Shown here one piece after another: positions 1 to 7,105 of a stretch of 36,119 nucleotides of DNA (position 1 is its first letter; each line of letters starts with the position of its first letter). Source of the DNA: Gemmataceae bacterium (lineage in GTDB: Bacteria > Planctomycetota > Planctomycetia > Gemmatales > Gemmataceae); contig SIAJ01000058.1 of NCBI GenBank assembly GCA_009691845.1, positions 1 to 36,119 of the forward strand, read 5' to 3'. The position numbers were made by a program, and so were the translations under genes. Below the pieces are notes generated by a model. That model saw only the letters and a list, made by a program, of their open reading frames with translations. It ran no database searches and had not been told where the DNA came from.

Positions 1-1
1 T

Positions 2-154
2 CAGCAGCAGATGAAACACCTCGGCTGGAATCGCCTGGACAAGCTGTACGACTGGCTGCTCGAAACCGACTCGGGCCTGAAAGGCGGCAATCCGTTGCCG
101 GACAAGATGCTCATGGAGCGGTTGATTGTGCGGCTGGCGCGGGCACGGGCGTAA
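2..154 (+). CDS. holA: DNA polymerase III subunit delta, C-terminal end (partial)
   Basis: This is the last 50 codons of a gene that begins before the window; the frame is open from base 2 to a TAA at 152-154. The peptide ends with a helix-rich segment containing LLETDSGLKGG, then LPDKMLMERLIVRLARAR. That matches the end of the delta clamp-loader subunit family, where a short 'L.ALKG....P...LE.L..RL' helix closes the collar domain. Delta opens the sliding clamp during chromosome replication. Only the tail is visible, so the call rests on this C-terminal pattern and could be wrong. The next gene on this strand starts about 90 bases downstream. Confidence 0.6.
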   Translation, partial: QQQMKHLGWNRLDKLYDWLLETDSGLKGGNPLPDKMLMERLIVRLARARA

Positions 155-247
155 TAGAAATGTTGCCCCCAGATCGGGTATGATGAAGAAGCGAAGAAGC
201 AATTTGCAGCGAGAGCACGCGAGATGTAGATTCCGGAAACCGCGTCC

Positions 248-391
248 ATGGAACTCGAGCTTGGAAACCCTTGGATTGATCGTGCCGGGTTTCTTCCCGA
301 TGACGAACGCACCCGCGAATGGATGGAAATCCTCAAGGAAAACCGAAAGAAGGCGAACGAAGCGCCCGATGGACTGCTTTCCGGAGTCTGA
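248..391 (+). CDS. Small hypothetical protein, 47 aa
   Basis: An ATG at 248 opens a 47-codon frame ending in TGA at 389-391, with a stop shortly upstream. The peptide is acidic and helical in the middle (LPDDERTREWMEILKENRKK) and begins MELELGNPW. Codon choice looks like that of the neighbouring genes, with mostly G or C at third positions. This favours a real small gene over the overlapping 126-404 frame, which is rich in Arg and Ser like a shadow. I do not recognise the family. It follows holA on the same strand and is followed by a 12-bp inverted repeat that may end transcription. Confidence 0.4.
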   Translation: MELELGNPWIDRAGFLPDDERTREWMEILKENRKKANEAPDGLLSGV

Positions 392-432
392 GTTCTCGTC
401 GTGATCTGCTTCCTGAATGCAGACCTTTTTGT

Positions 433-494
433 GATGATTCCGGCCCCGGGAAATGATTCCGCCAAAGGGTGTCGCTCCCGCCGCCGGAATCATC
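433..494. terminator. Inverted repeat between convergent genes, possible bidirectional terminator
   Basis: GATGATTCCGGC at 433-444 is matched exactly by its reverse complement at 483-494, with a 38-base spacer. It lies between the end of the small plus-strand ORF (391) and the end of the minus-strand redoxin gene (500). A shared terminator is inferred from this position; there is no long T run. Confidence 0.4.
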
Positions 495-499
495 CTGAC

Positions 500-2260
500 T
501 CACTTCCCCTTCACGCCGCCCGTCTTCCCATCAATCTCCATTCCCAGCTTCTCGTTCGCATCAATGTAAAACATGAAGCCGTTCATCATTTCCTGGTAGG
601 TCTGCGGGCCGTCCTTCACGATCTTGGTCGCATCGGGATTGAACGGGTTGAATGGCGAATTGTCGTAGAGGGCTATGCACTCGATACGCGTGCCTTTCGG
701 CAGGATCTTCTTGCCTGGTTCCCAGCGATAGGGAATCTGCCAGTCGAAGCTGAAATTGGGAATGTCGAGAAGACGCTCGCTTTTGCCGTCGGGCGTGTGG
801 GCAATGAAACTCATGGCCTTGCCACGCACGTGCATGTGGGCGAACAGGCCGATGCCTTCGATGTCGTGCGTCAGCGTTCGTGTGACCTTGACCGGATGAG
901 CGGGTGCCGCAGCCGGGATGCTGTACTTGGTGTCCACGAACAGTGTGTGCTTCATTTGGCGGTCGATCTTGCCCGAAGCATAGCGCAGGCCCACGCTGAG
1001 CGTAACTTTCTCGGCCTTGCCCGTGGTCACGTAGTGAATCTGGATGCCTAACGAACTGCCCTTGGGGATGCGATAGGCGATGCCAGCGTCGACGGTCATT
1101 GGTTCGCCACCGGGTACGAAGCCAGTGATGAAGTTCGATTCTTTGAAGGCTTCGCCCAGCTTGAAGGTCGCCAGGTTTGCATGATGGACAGCCTTTGGCA
1201 CCGAGGGAAGGATTTGCACACCGGTCACCCAAGTGTCGTGAGTGAAAACATGCGGCAAAATCACGTACTTGTAGGGGATGTCCCCTTCGGTCGGCAGCTC
1301 GAACGGCGGCGTTGTTTGCACCATGTTGGGCTCGCCGATCAGCCATTTTGCTGGCTTCTCTTCGGCAGGTTTGGGCAGCTTAGAATCGTCGCCGCGTGCC
1401 AGTCCGGATTTCGTCCAGGCAACGATTGTCTCGCGTTCCGCCAAGGAGAGGCTGTGATGTTGGATGAGGTCGCCCTCTCGTTTCGGGGCAAACCACGGCG
1501 GCATGCGGCCTTCGCTCACGACCTCGGACACCGTGCGAGCTTTCGCTCTTGCCTGCTCAAAAGTCTGAAGGCAGAACGGGGCGGCCGTGTTCGGCTTGTG
1601 GCAGGTGTTGCAGTGCTTCGAGAGAATCGGAGCAACATGGTCGGCATACGTCACCGGCTTGTCGCCCTTGTCGAGTGGCCTGGCGATCACGCAGCCATCC
1701 ACGGGCGTTGTGCTCGTGTTGATTTCTTTTCCGGCCAGCAACTCATCGATCGCTTCGACCAGATCGTTGCGGCTCGGTTTGGCGCGTTGGCCCCCCGGAC
1801 GATATTGGTCGTCGATGCGGCCACGATAGCGAAGGATTCGCTTGCCATCGAGCACGGCCACTTCCGGCGTGCGAGTCACGCCGAGGATGTCGGCCACTTT
1901 GCAATCGATGTCTTTCACGAACGGGAACTCGGCTCCGTGTTCCACAGCTTGGTTCGCCATCACAGAGACAGTGTCGTTCGGCCCGGAATTGACGGCCACG
2001 AACTGCACGCCTTTGTCGCGATACGTGCTTTCCAGTCGGCTCAACGCGGGCATGTACTTCGCGACTAGCGGGCACGATGATTCCACGAAGACGAAGACGT
2101 ACGCCTTCTTGTCGCCGAGGTCTTTCAGCGAACGTGCGACGAAGCGAATGTCCTTGAAACGAAGGTCGTCGATCTTGGTGCCGATTTTGACTTTCGGCTC
2201 TGCGGCGACGGCGAACGAAGCCAGTACGGCTACGACAAGTGTGGAGAGAATGCGTGGCAT
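500..2260 (-). CDS. Secreted redoxin / haem-binding / copper type II monooxygenase-like fusion protein
   Basis: A 586-residue protein. I place the start at the ATG at 2258-2260 because AAGGGGAT lies just upstream and a signal peptide follows (MPRILSTLVVAVLASFAVAA). The longer frame to 2320 runs into a palindromic repeat. Domains in order: signal peptide; a thioredoxin-fold redoxin with SSCPLVAKYMPAL near residues 61-73; a haem c site CNTCH near 217-221 followed by the typical MPPW segment; and a C-terminal half rich in His pairs (AVHHANL, IQIHYV, FAHMHVRG). That half resembles the beta-sandwich fold of copper type II ascorbate-dependent monooxygenases. The protein should act outside the cytoplasmic membrane. 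Its substrate is unknown. This redoxin-haem-copper order is familiar from planctomycete and acidobacterial exported proteins. Confidence 0.8.
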   Translation of the reverse strand: MPRILSTLVVAVLASFAVAAEPKVKIGTKIDDLRFKDIRFVARSLKDLGDKKAYVFVFVESSCPLVAKYMPALSRLESTYRDKGVQFVAVNSGPNDTVSVMANQAVEHGAEFPFVKDIDCKVADILGVTRTPEVAVLDGKRILRYRGRIDDQYRPGGQRAKPSRNDLVEAIDELLAGKEINTSTTPVDGCVIARPLDKGDKPVTYADHVAPILSKHCNTCHKPNTAAPFCLQTFEQARAKARTVSEVVSEGRMPPWFAPKREGDLIQHHSLSLAERETIVAWTKSGLARGDDSKLPKPAEEKPAKWLIGEPNMVQTTPPFELPTEGDIPYKYVILPHVFTHDTWVTGVQILPSVPKAVHHANLATFKLGEAFKESNFITGFVPGGEPMTVDAGIAYRIPKGSSLGIQIHYVTTGKAEKVTLSVGLRYASGKIDRQMKHTLFVDTKYSIPAAAPAHPVKVTRTLTHDIEGIGLFAHMHVRGKAMSFIAHTPDGKSERLLDIPNFSFDWQIPYRWEPGKKILPKGTRIECIALYDNSPFNPFNPDATKIVKDGPQTYQEMMNGFMFYIDANEKLGMEIDGKTGGVKGK

Positions 2261-2307
2261 GATGGGATCCCCTTGGAATGTCGTTCTACAGGGGAATTTC
2301 GGCGATA

Positions 2308-2400
2308 GTAGTCGGCACACTCTGTGTGCCGACAGGAATTGGCCACGTGGCCGGTCCTTGAACTCCGTTCGAAAGTCGGCACACGGAGTGTGCCGACTAC
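2308..2400. repeat. Pair of palindromic repeats, GTCGGCACAC family
   Basis: Two hairpins with the same arms lie 41 bases apart: 2311-2333 (arms GTCGGCACAC/GTGTGCCGAC, centre TCT) and 2375-2397 (centre GGA). Each is flanked on one side by GTA or TAC. A third copy is at 32872-32900. They sit in the divergent gap between the redoxin gene and fwdD. The outer edges of the pair are also inverted relative to each other. Confidence 0.85.
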
Positions 2401-2480
2401 TTTGGGCTTCGCCGGTGTGGTTGGCTGAATGCCCGATTGAGGATAGAATCTACATTCCTACCTGAAGCAGGCAAAGCACG

Positions 2481-2816
2481 ATGACGACGCGGCGATTTCT
2501 GATGAACGCGGGCCGAACCAGCAAGCAAGGCGTGCAGATCAACGTCGGCAAGGATCATGCGGAATACCAGGCGATCGTGAACACGGTCACCATGCACCCG
2601 GACGATCTGAAGGAGCTGGGTGTCGCGGTCGGGGGAACGATCCGCGTCCGCACGGAATGGGGCGAAACGACCTTCCAGTGTCAGGAAGGCAAAGTGCCGG
2701 TAGGGATGATCTTCGTCCCCTACGGTCCGCCGACGTGCCGGTTAATGGGCGGCGGGACCGATGGTACCGGCATGCCGACCTCCAAGGGCTGGGAAGTTGA
2801 AGTGGAGAAAGTCTGA
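2481..2816 (+). CDS. fwdD: Formylmethanofuran dehydrogenase subunit D (molybdopterin dinucleotide-binding)
   Basis: A 111-residue protein matching the molybdopterin dinucleotide-binding domain that ends FwdB-type enzymes and occurs as the separate FwdD/FmdD subunit in archaea. Visible features are NTVTMHPDDLKELGV and VGGTIRVRTEWGE (the beta-barrel start), then MIFVPYGPPTCRLMGGGTDGTGMP. The last segment contains the 'G..N.L....TDG.G.P'-like loop that contacts the pterin dinucleotide. Together with FwdB it would hold the W or Mo bis-pterin cofactor. It is the first gene of the fwd operon. The next ORF begins 20 bases after its stop. Keeping a separate D subunit suggests a metal-containing enzyme. 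Confidence 0.85.
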   Translation: MTTRRFLMNAGRTSKQGVQINVGKDHAEYQAIVNTVTMHPDDLKELGVAVGGTIRVRTEWGETTFQCQEGKVPVGMIFVPYGPPTCRLMGGGTDGTGMPTSKGWEVEVEKV

Positions 2817-2836
2817 TTTTTGTAGGGTGGGTGGAT

Positions 2837-2995
2837 ATGTTTGAGTTGCGTGAAGAAGACGTTCCTGCAAATCCGATCGCAGCGACCGAATCGGTCGACG
2901 ACGATGGCCGGGCCGCGGCCTGGACCGAAATCGAGCCCGGCCGCTTTATGCCTCGTCGAACTCGCGGCAGTTGCAAGGGCCGTGCATTAGGGTGA
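2837..2995 (+). CDS. Small hypothetical protein inside the fwd operon, 52 aa
   Basis: An ATG at 2837 opens a 52-codon frame ending in TGA at 2993-2995. It begins MFELREEDVPANPIAATES and has an acidic N-terminal half. The C-terminal half is basic (PGRFMPRRTRGSCKGRALG) with one cysteine. Codon use is like the neighbours. It lies between fwdD and fwdB on the same strand with short gaps, so it is probably co-transcribed and may serve the Fwd complex. I do not recognise a family. The upstream GTAGGGTGGG word is a repeat motif seen elsewhere in the window and might provide the ribosome site (GGGTGG). Confidence 0.5.
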   Translation: MFELREEDVPANPIAATESVDDDGRAAAWTEIEPGRFMPRRTRGSCKGRALG

Positions 2996-3052
2996 ACCTT
3001 CTCGATCCCGTCCGGTTCGGACGGCCAGATGACTCGCTAAAAGAGAGACGGA

Positions 3053-4384
3053 ATGGAACTGACGGTAACCAAGAACGCGACCTGCACCTTTTGCGGCTGT
3101 GTTTGCGACGACATCGAGTTGCACTCCGATGGCGTCCGCATCACGCACACCAAGGCGGCCTGCGTTTTGGGTACGGCCTGGTTCAAGAACCACACGGTCG
3201 AGAAACTCTTTCCCGATGCGTTGATCGACGGCAAGCCGGCCACGGTCGACGAGGCCGTTCACTTTGCGGCCGAGTTGCTTCATGCCGCCGACATGCCGCT
3301 GCTGTATGGCTTGAGCAACATTACCTGCGAAGCCACGCGAGAAGCGGCGTCGCTCGCCGAACTGATCGGAGGCGTGATCGACAGTCACACCAGCCTCTGA
3401 CACGGTCCAACCGAAATCGCCGCCCAGTTGGGTGGTAAAGTCTCCTGCACTCTGGGCGAGGTCAAGAATCGAGCGGACCTCATCATCTACTGGGGCGGCA
3501 ACCCGGCCGAGTGCCATCCGCGCCATTTCACCAAGTACACCATCATGCAGAAGGGCAAGTACGTGCCCAACGGCCGCAAGGACCGCACGATGGTCCTGGT
3601 CGATATCCGCGAGACGCCGAGCGCGAAAGCGGCCGACATCTTCCTGCAAGTTCGACCGACCAAGGATTTCGAGGTCATCACACTCTTGCGGGCGATGATC
3701 AAGGATCAGCCGGTCGATGAGGCAGCCGTCGCGGAAACGGGCCTGTCGCTGGAACAACTTCGCGATCTGGTCGCTCGCATGAAGGCTTGCAAGTTCGGCG
3801 TCTTCTTCTTCGGCATGGGCCTGTCGATGACACGCGGCAAGCACATGAATTCCGCCGCTTTGCTAACTCTTGCGGCGGAGATGAACGCCTTCACCAAGTT
3901 CGTGGCCATGCCGATGCGTGGCCACGGCAACGTGACGGGTGGCGACGTCATCCTGCGTTACACGACTGGCTATCCGTTTGGGATCAGCCTGAGTCGCGGC
4001 TATCCGCGTTTCAACCCCGGCGAATTTTCGACGATCGACTTGCTCATCCGCGGCGACTGCGATGCCGCGTTGATCCTCGGGGCGGATCCGGGTGCGACGA
4101 TGCCGCAACCCGCCATCGAGCATCTAAAGCGAATCCCGACGATCGTGCTCGATCCGAAGGTCACACACACGAGCCGACTGGCCAGAGTTCACATCACCAC
4201 GGCCGCCACGGGCATCTCGGCTGGCGGCACCGTCTATCGCATGGACGAGATTCCTCTACCGTTGCGGCCGCCCCTGAAAGGCCCCTATCCCACTGACGAG
4301 GAAGTCATTCGCCGCATTCGCGAGGCGGTCGCGAAGAAAGCGGATTGGATGCCGGGGATGAATGGGGTTGTCGCGGCGGCGTGA
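3053..4384 (+). CDS. fwdB: Formylmethanofuran dehydrogenase subunit B, selenocysteine-containing (in-frame TGA at codon 116)
   Basis: The frame runs from ATG 3053 to TGA 4382-4384 (443 residues) with one internal TGA at 3398-3400. Read through, this gives a protein of normal FwdB length. The N-terminus has CTFCGCVCDDIE (Cys 11, 14, 16, 18) and later KAACVLG (Cys 37). These fit the [4Fe-4S] site of FwdB. The TGA sits in 'DSHTSL-x-HGPTEIA'. In archaeal FwdB this is the Cys or selenocysteine next to HGP that ligates W or Mo (Cys118 in Methanothermobacter, Sec in some methanogens). Downstream conserved parts include IIYWGGNPAECHPRH and GMGLSMTRGKHMN. FwdB with FwdA interconverts CO2 and formylmethanofuran. 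There is no frameshift or second stop, and a bSECIS-like hairpin follows the TGA. An automatic caller would split this into 115- and about 318-residue pieces. Confidence 0.88.
3398..3436 (+). promoter_or_regulatory. Selenocysteine TGA codon plus bSECIS-like hairpin
   Basis: TGA is at 3398-3400. A stem follows with GCCGCCC at 3419-3425 pairing GGGTGGT at 3430-3436. That is seven pairs, two of them G-U, closing a four-base loop AGTT at 3426-3429. The loop G at 3427 is 27 bases after the TGA, and G is the second loop base. Known bacterial SECIS elements have a small apical loop with a G among its first two bases, about 16-37 bases after the UGA, where SelB binds. The stem is visible in the sequence; its function is inferred. 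Confidence 0.7.
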
Positions 4385-4464
4385 GTGAGAAAGTCTGTAC
4401 GATTACCACCTCAGAATCGAAGAAGTTCGCGGCTGCGGCCGCTTGTGTCTTTCGTAATTGATGG

Positions 4465-6108
4465 ATGTCCATGCTTCGTATCACCGGCGGCCAAGTTTAC
4501 GATCCTGCTAACAACGTCCATGGCGTGGTGCGGGATCTTTGCATCGAAAACGGGCGAGTGGTCGCTGATGTTTCCGGTGGCCGCACCATCGATGCTTCGG
4601 GGATGATCGTCTTCCCGGGCGGGGTCGATGTTCACACGCATGTTGCGGGGGCCGCACTCAATTTCGCTCGCGGGATGATTCCCGAGCAGCAACGGATGGC
4701 TCGGGCGATCACGCGTTCCAAGGTGCAGCGGGCCGGCATTGGTGGCTCGACGCCGACCACCTTTGCGACGGGCTATCTCTACGCGGGACTCGGCTACACG
4801 ACGGTGAACGAGGCCGCGGTGCCGATTCTGTCCGCCCGGCACACGCACGAAGAACTGCACGATACGCCGATTCTTGACAAGTCCTGCTGTGCGTTGATGG
4901 CGAACAACGAACTGCTGCTCGATCTCTTCGAGGCCGGTGAGTTCGAAAAAGCTCGCGAAGTAACGGCCTGGCTCATCTATGCTGCGAAGGCGTATGGCGT
5001 GAAGGCCGTCAATCCTGGCGGAGTGACCGGCTGGAAGTGGGGCAAGGACTGCAAAGGCCTGCACGATGTGGTGCCGGGCTACAACAAGGTCACCCCGGGA
5101 AAGATTATCTCTGCTCTCGCCAAGATCGTCGATGATCTCGGCTTGCCGCATCCGTTGCATCTGCACTGCAATAATCTTGGTGCTCCGGGCAATTTCACGA
5201 CCACTCTCGAGACCATGAAGCTGCTCGAAGGCAATCGAGCCCACATGGCCCACCTGCAATATCACTCCTACGGCGGGGACGACTGGTACACGATGAAGTC
5301 CGAGTCGGCCACGATTGCCGAATACTTCAACGCTCATCCCAACCTCACGACCGACGCGGGTGCGGTTCTGTTCGGTGACACCGTTACCATCACGGCCGAT
5401 GGGCCCTGGCAGCATTTGCTCTACAAACTGACAGGGAAAAAGTGGGGCAATATCGACGTCGAGAATGAGACGGGTTGCGGTGTCGTCCCCTACGTTTACA
5501 AGGAAAAAAACCTGGTCAATGCCGTGCAGTGGGCCGTGGGATTGGAGTTGCTGTTGCTCATCAACGACCCCTGGCGCGTGTTCTTGACGACCGATCATCC
5601 GAATGGTGCGGCCTTTTGGCGTTACCCGGAGATCATTCAACTGCTCATGAGTTCGGAGTTCCGCAAGGAGGAACTCAAGAAACTCGCACCCAAGGCGATG
5701 AAGCGAATTATCCTTCCGGAACTCACCCGCGAATACACGCTCTCGGAAATCGCCATCATTACATCGGCTGGGCCTGCACGTGCGTTGGGGCTGAAGCAGA
5801 AGGGCCATCTTGGCATCGGGGCCGACGCGGACGTGGCCATCTTCAATGCCGGCAAGGACGTGGCCCGCATGTTTTCGTATCCCCGCTACGTCATCAAGAG
5901 CGGCGAGGTGGTCATCGAGGAAGGCGAGATTCGCAAGACGGTCGATGGCAAAGGCTTCCTGGTGAAGCCGCACTACGATCCGAAGATCGAAGACTACATT
6001 CGCCCGCTGTTTCAGCAGGTTTACACGATGTCGTTCGATAACTATCCAGTCGAGATGTCACGGATTATGCATCCGGACATTCAACCATGCATGCCTCACA
6101 ATCTATGA
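4465..6108 (+). CDS. fwdA: Formylmethanofuran dehydrogenase subunit A (amidohydrolase)
   Basis: A 547-residue protein of the cyclic amidohydrolase superfamily. In FwdA a binuclear metal site hydrolyses or condenses formate with methanofuran. Expected metal ligands are present: HTH at residues 57-59, Lys180 in GVKAVNPGG (the likely carboxylated lysine), His232/His234 in HPLHLHCNN, and Asp377 in TTDHPNG. The C-terminal part has the amidohydrolase cap motif GHLGIGADADVAIFN. An alternative ATG two codons in (4471) is possible. It follows fwdB after about 80 bases, and its TGA overlaps the ATG of fwdC, so the two are translationally coupled. The archaeal complex channels formate between the B and A active sites. 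Confidence 0.93.
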   Translation: MSMLRITGGQVYDPANNVHGVVRDLCIENGRVVADVSGGRTIDASGMIVFPGGVDVHTHVAGAALNFARGMIPEQQRMARAITRSKVQRAGIGGSTPTTFATGYLYAGLGYTTVNEAAVPILSARHTHEELHDTPILDKSCCALMANNELLLDLFEAGEFEKAREVTAWLIYAAKAYGVKAVNPGGVTGWKWGKDCKGLHDVVPGYNKVTPGKIISALAKIVDDLGLPHPLHLHCNNLGAPGNFTTTLETMKLLEGNRAHMAHLQYHSYGGDDWYTMKSESATIAEYFNAHPNLTTDAGAVLFGDTVTITADGPWQHLLYKLTGKKWGNIDVENETGCGVVPYVYKEKNLVNAVQWAVGLELLLLINDPWRVFLTTDHPNGAAFWRYPEIIQLLMSSEFRKEELKKLAPKAMKRIILPELTREYTLSEIAIITSAGPARALGLKQKGHLGIGADADVAIFNAGKDVARMFSYPRYVIKSGEVVIEEGEIRKTVDGKGFLVKPHYDPKIEDYIRPLFQQVYTMSFDNYPVEMSRIMHPDIQPCMPHNL

Positions 6109-6938
6109 CCAAAACAATTCTAACGCTGAAGAAGGCACCGCATGTTCCCCTCGAAGCGGAGGTGATCTCGCCCGATGTTTTCTCGACGCTGACGCACGAT
6201 GCGGTTTGCGGGCTGACGGTGTTTCTCGGCAAGCGACAATTGCGACTCGATGAGTTTTTCGACGTGGAAGGCCCGGGTAGCGAGAACATCGAAATTCATG
6301 GCGATGCCGCCCGGGTGAAGTGGATCGGCAAGACCATGACCCGGGGCAGCATCAAGGTTCACGGTAATGCGGGCATGCACCTCGGTGCCTACATGAAAGG
6401 CGGATCCATCGAAGTCACGGGCAACGCGTCGGACTGGGTCGGCGGCGAAATGAAGGGGGGCTTCATCCGCGTTGCTGGTGATGCGGGTGGCCTGCTTGGT
6501 GCGGCCTATCGCGGCAGTGTGACTGGCATGAGTGGCGGGACGATCTTGATTGGCGGCATCGCGGGAACCGAGCTTGGCATGCGCATGAAGCGAGGCACCA
6601 TTGTCATCGGCGGGGCCGTCCGCGATTTCGCCGGCTTGCAAATGAAGGGGGGCACCATCGTCCTGATGAGCGGTGCCGAACTCCGCACCGGGGCATGGAT
6701 GGCACGCGGTACGATCATTTCGCTCAAGCCAATCAAGCTGATGCCGACCTTCGGACAGGCGTGCACTTATGTGCCGACGTTCTTGCAGATGTACGCCAGG
6801 CACCTGAATACGCTTGGGTTTTCGTTGCCTTGCGATCTGAAGAACGGGTTCTATCAGCGCTTCACCGGAGACAGTTCGGTGCCGGGCAAAGGCGAGATAC
6901 TAGTTTGGCAACCGGCGAGTTCATCACGCGGATCCTGA
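6105..6938 (+). CDS. fwdC: Formylmethanofuran dehydrogenase subunit C
   Basis: A 277-residue protein. I choose ATG 6105 because it overlaps the fwdA stop in an ATGA; an in-frame ATG at 6087 would overlap fwdA further. From about residue 65 the chain has repeated glycine turns (GGSIEVTGNASDWVGGEMKG, GGFIRVAGDAGG, GGTIVLMSG). This is the right-handed beta-helix of the GXGXG domain shared by FwdC and the glutamate synthase C-terminus. FwdC is structural and helps assemble the A-B-D core. The end (GEILVWQP) is conserved in the family. No formyltransferase gene (ftr/fhcD) follows; the operon stops here with a hairpin. The stop codon lies inside a variant of a dispersed repeat. Confidence 0.92.
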   Translation: MTKTILTLKKAPHVPLEAEVISPDVFSTLTHDAVCGLTVFLGKRQLRLDEFFDVEGPGSENIEIHGDAARVKWIGKTMTRGSIKVHGNAGMHLGAYMKGGSIEVTGNASDWVGGEMKGGFIRVAGDAGGLLGAAYRGSVTGMSGGTILIGGIAGTELGMRMKRGTIVIGGAVRDFAGLQMKGGTIVLMSGAELRTGAWMARGTIISLKPIKLMPTFGQACTYVPTFLQMYARHLNTLGFSLPCDLKNGFYQRFTGDSSVPGKGEILVWQPASSSRGS

Positions 6939-6986
6939 AGCGAGGCGAGGTCGCGTGTTGACCTCGTAGCTTCGCTTCGGGCTCCG
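6936..6986 (+). terminator. Stem-loop at the fwd operon end, variant of the GGAGCCTGAAGCG repeat
   Basis: Nested inverted repeats surround the fwdC stop: GAAGCGA at 6937-6943 with TCGCTTC at 6972-6978, and CGAGGTC at 6946-6952 with GACCTCG at 6960-6966. The left edge reads GGATCCTGAAGCG, one base different from the dispersed repeat, and the TGA is the fwdC stop. A terminator role is inferred from position. Confidence 0.55.
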
Positions 6987-7105
6987 TGGCAATGATCCGC
7001 GTCCGAAAGATTCCGCTGGCAAGTCTCCCTTCCTCGACGGTTCCGGCGCACGCGTGAGGCGATGAAAAAGTAAATCGCGACTCGAAGTCCAGATACAATT
7101 GCCTC

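Noticed and set aside
561..1346. Minus-strand frame of 261 codons inside the redoxin fusion gene
   Set aside because: It is in another frame of the same strand, rich in Arg and His, with no motif; the long frame explains the region.
3398..3400. fwdB as a pseudogene or two separate genes split by a stop
   Set aside because: The stop falls on the known Cys/Sec site, the frame resumes without shift, the downstream part has no good start of its own, and selB plus a SECIS-like hairpin are present.
4411..5973. Minus-strand frame of 520 codons opposite fwdA
   Set aside because: It is an antisense shadow of a strongly conserved gene and shows no recognisable domain.
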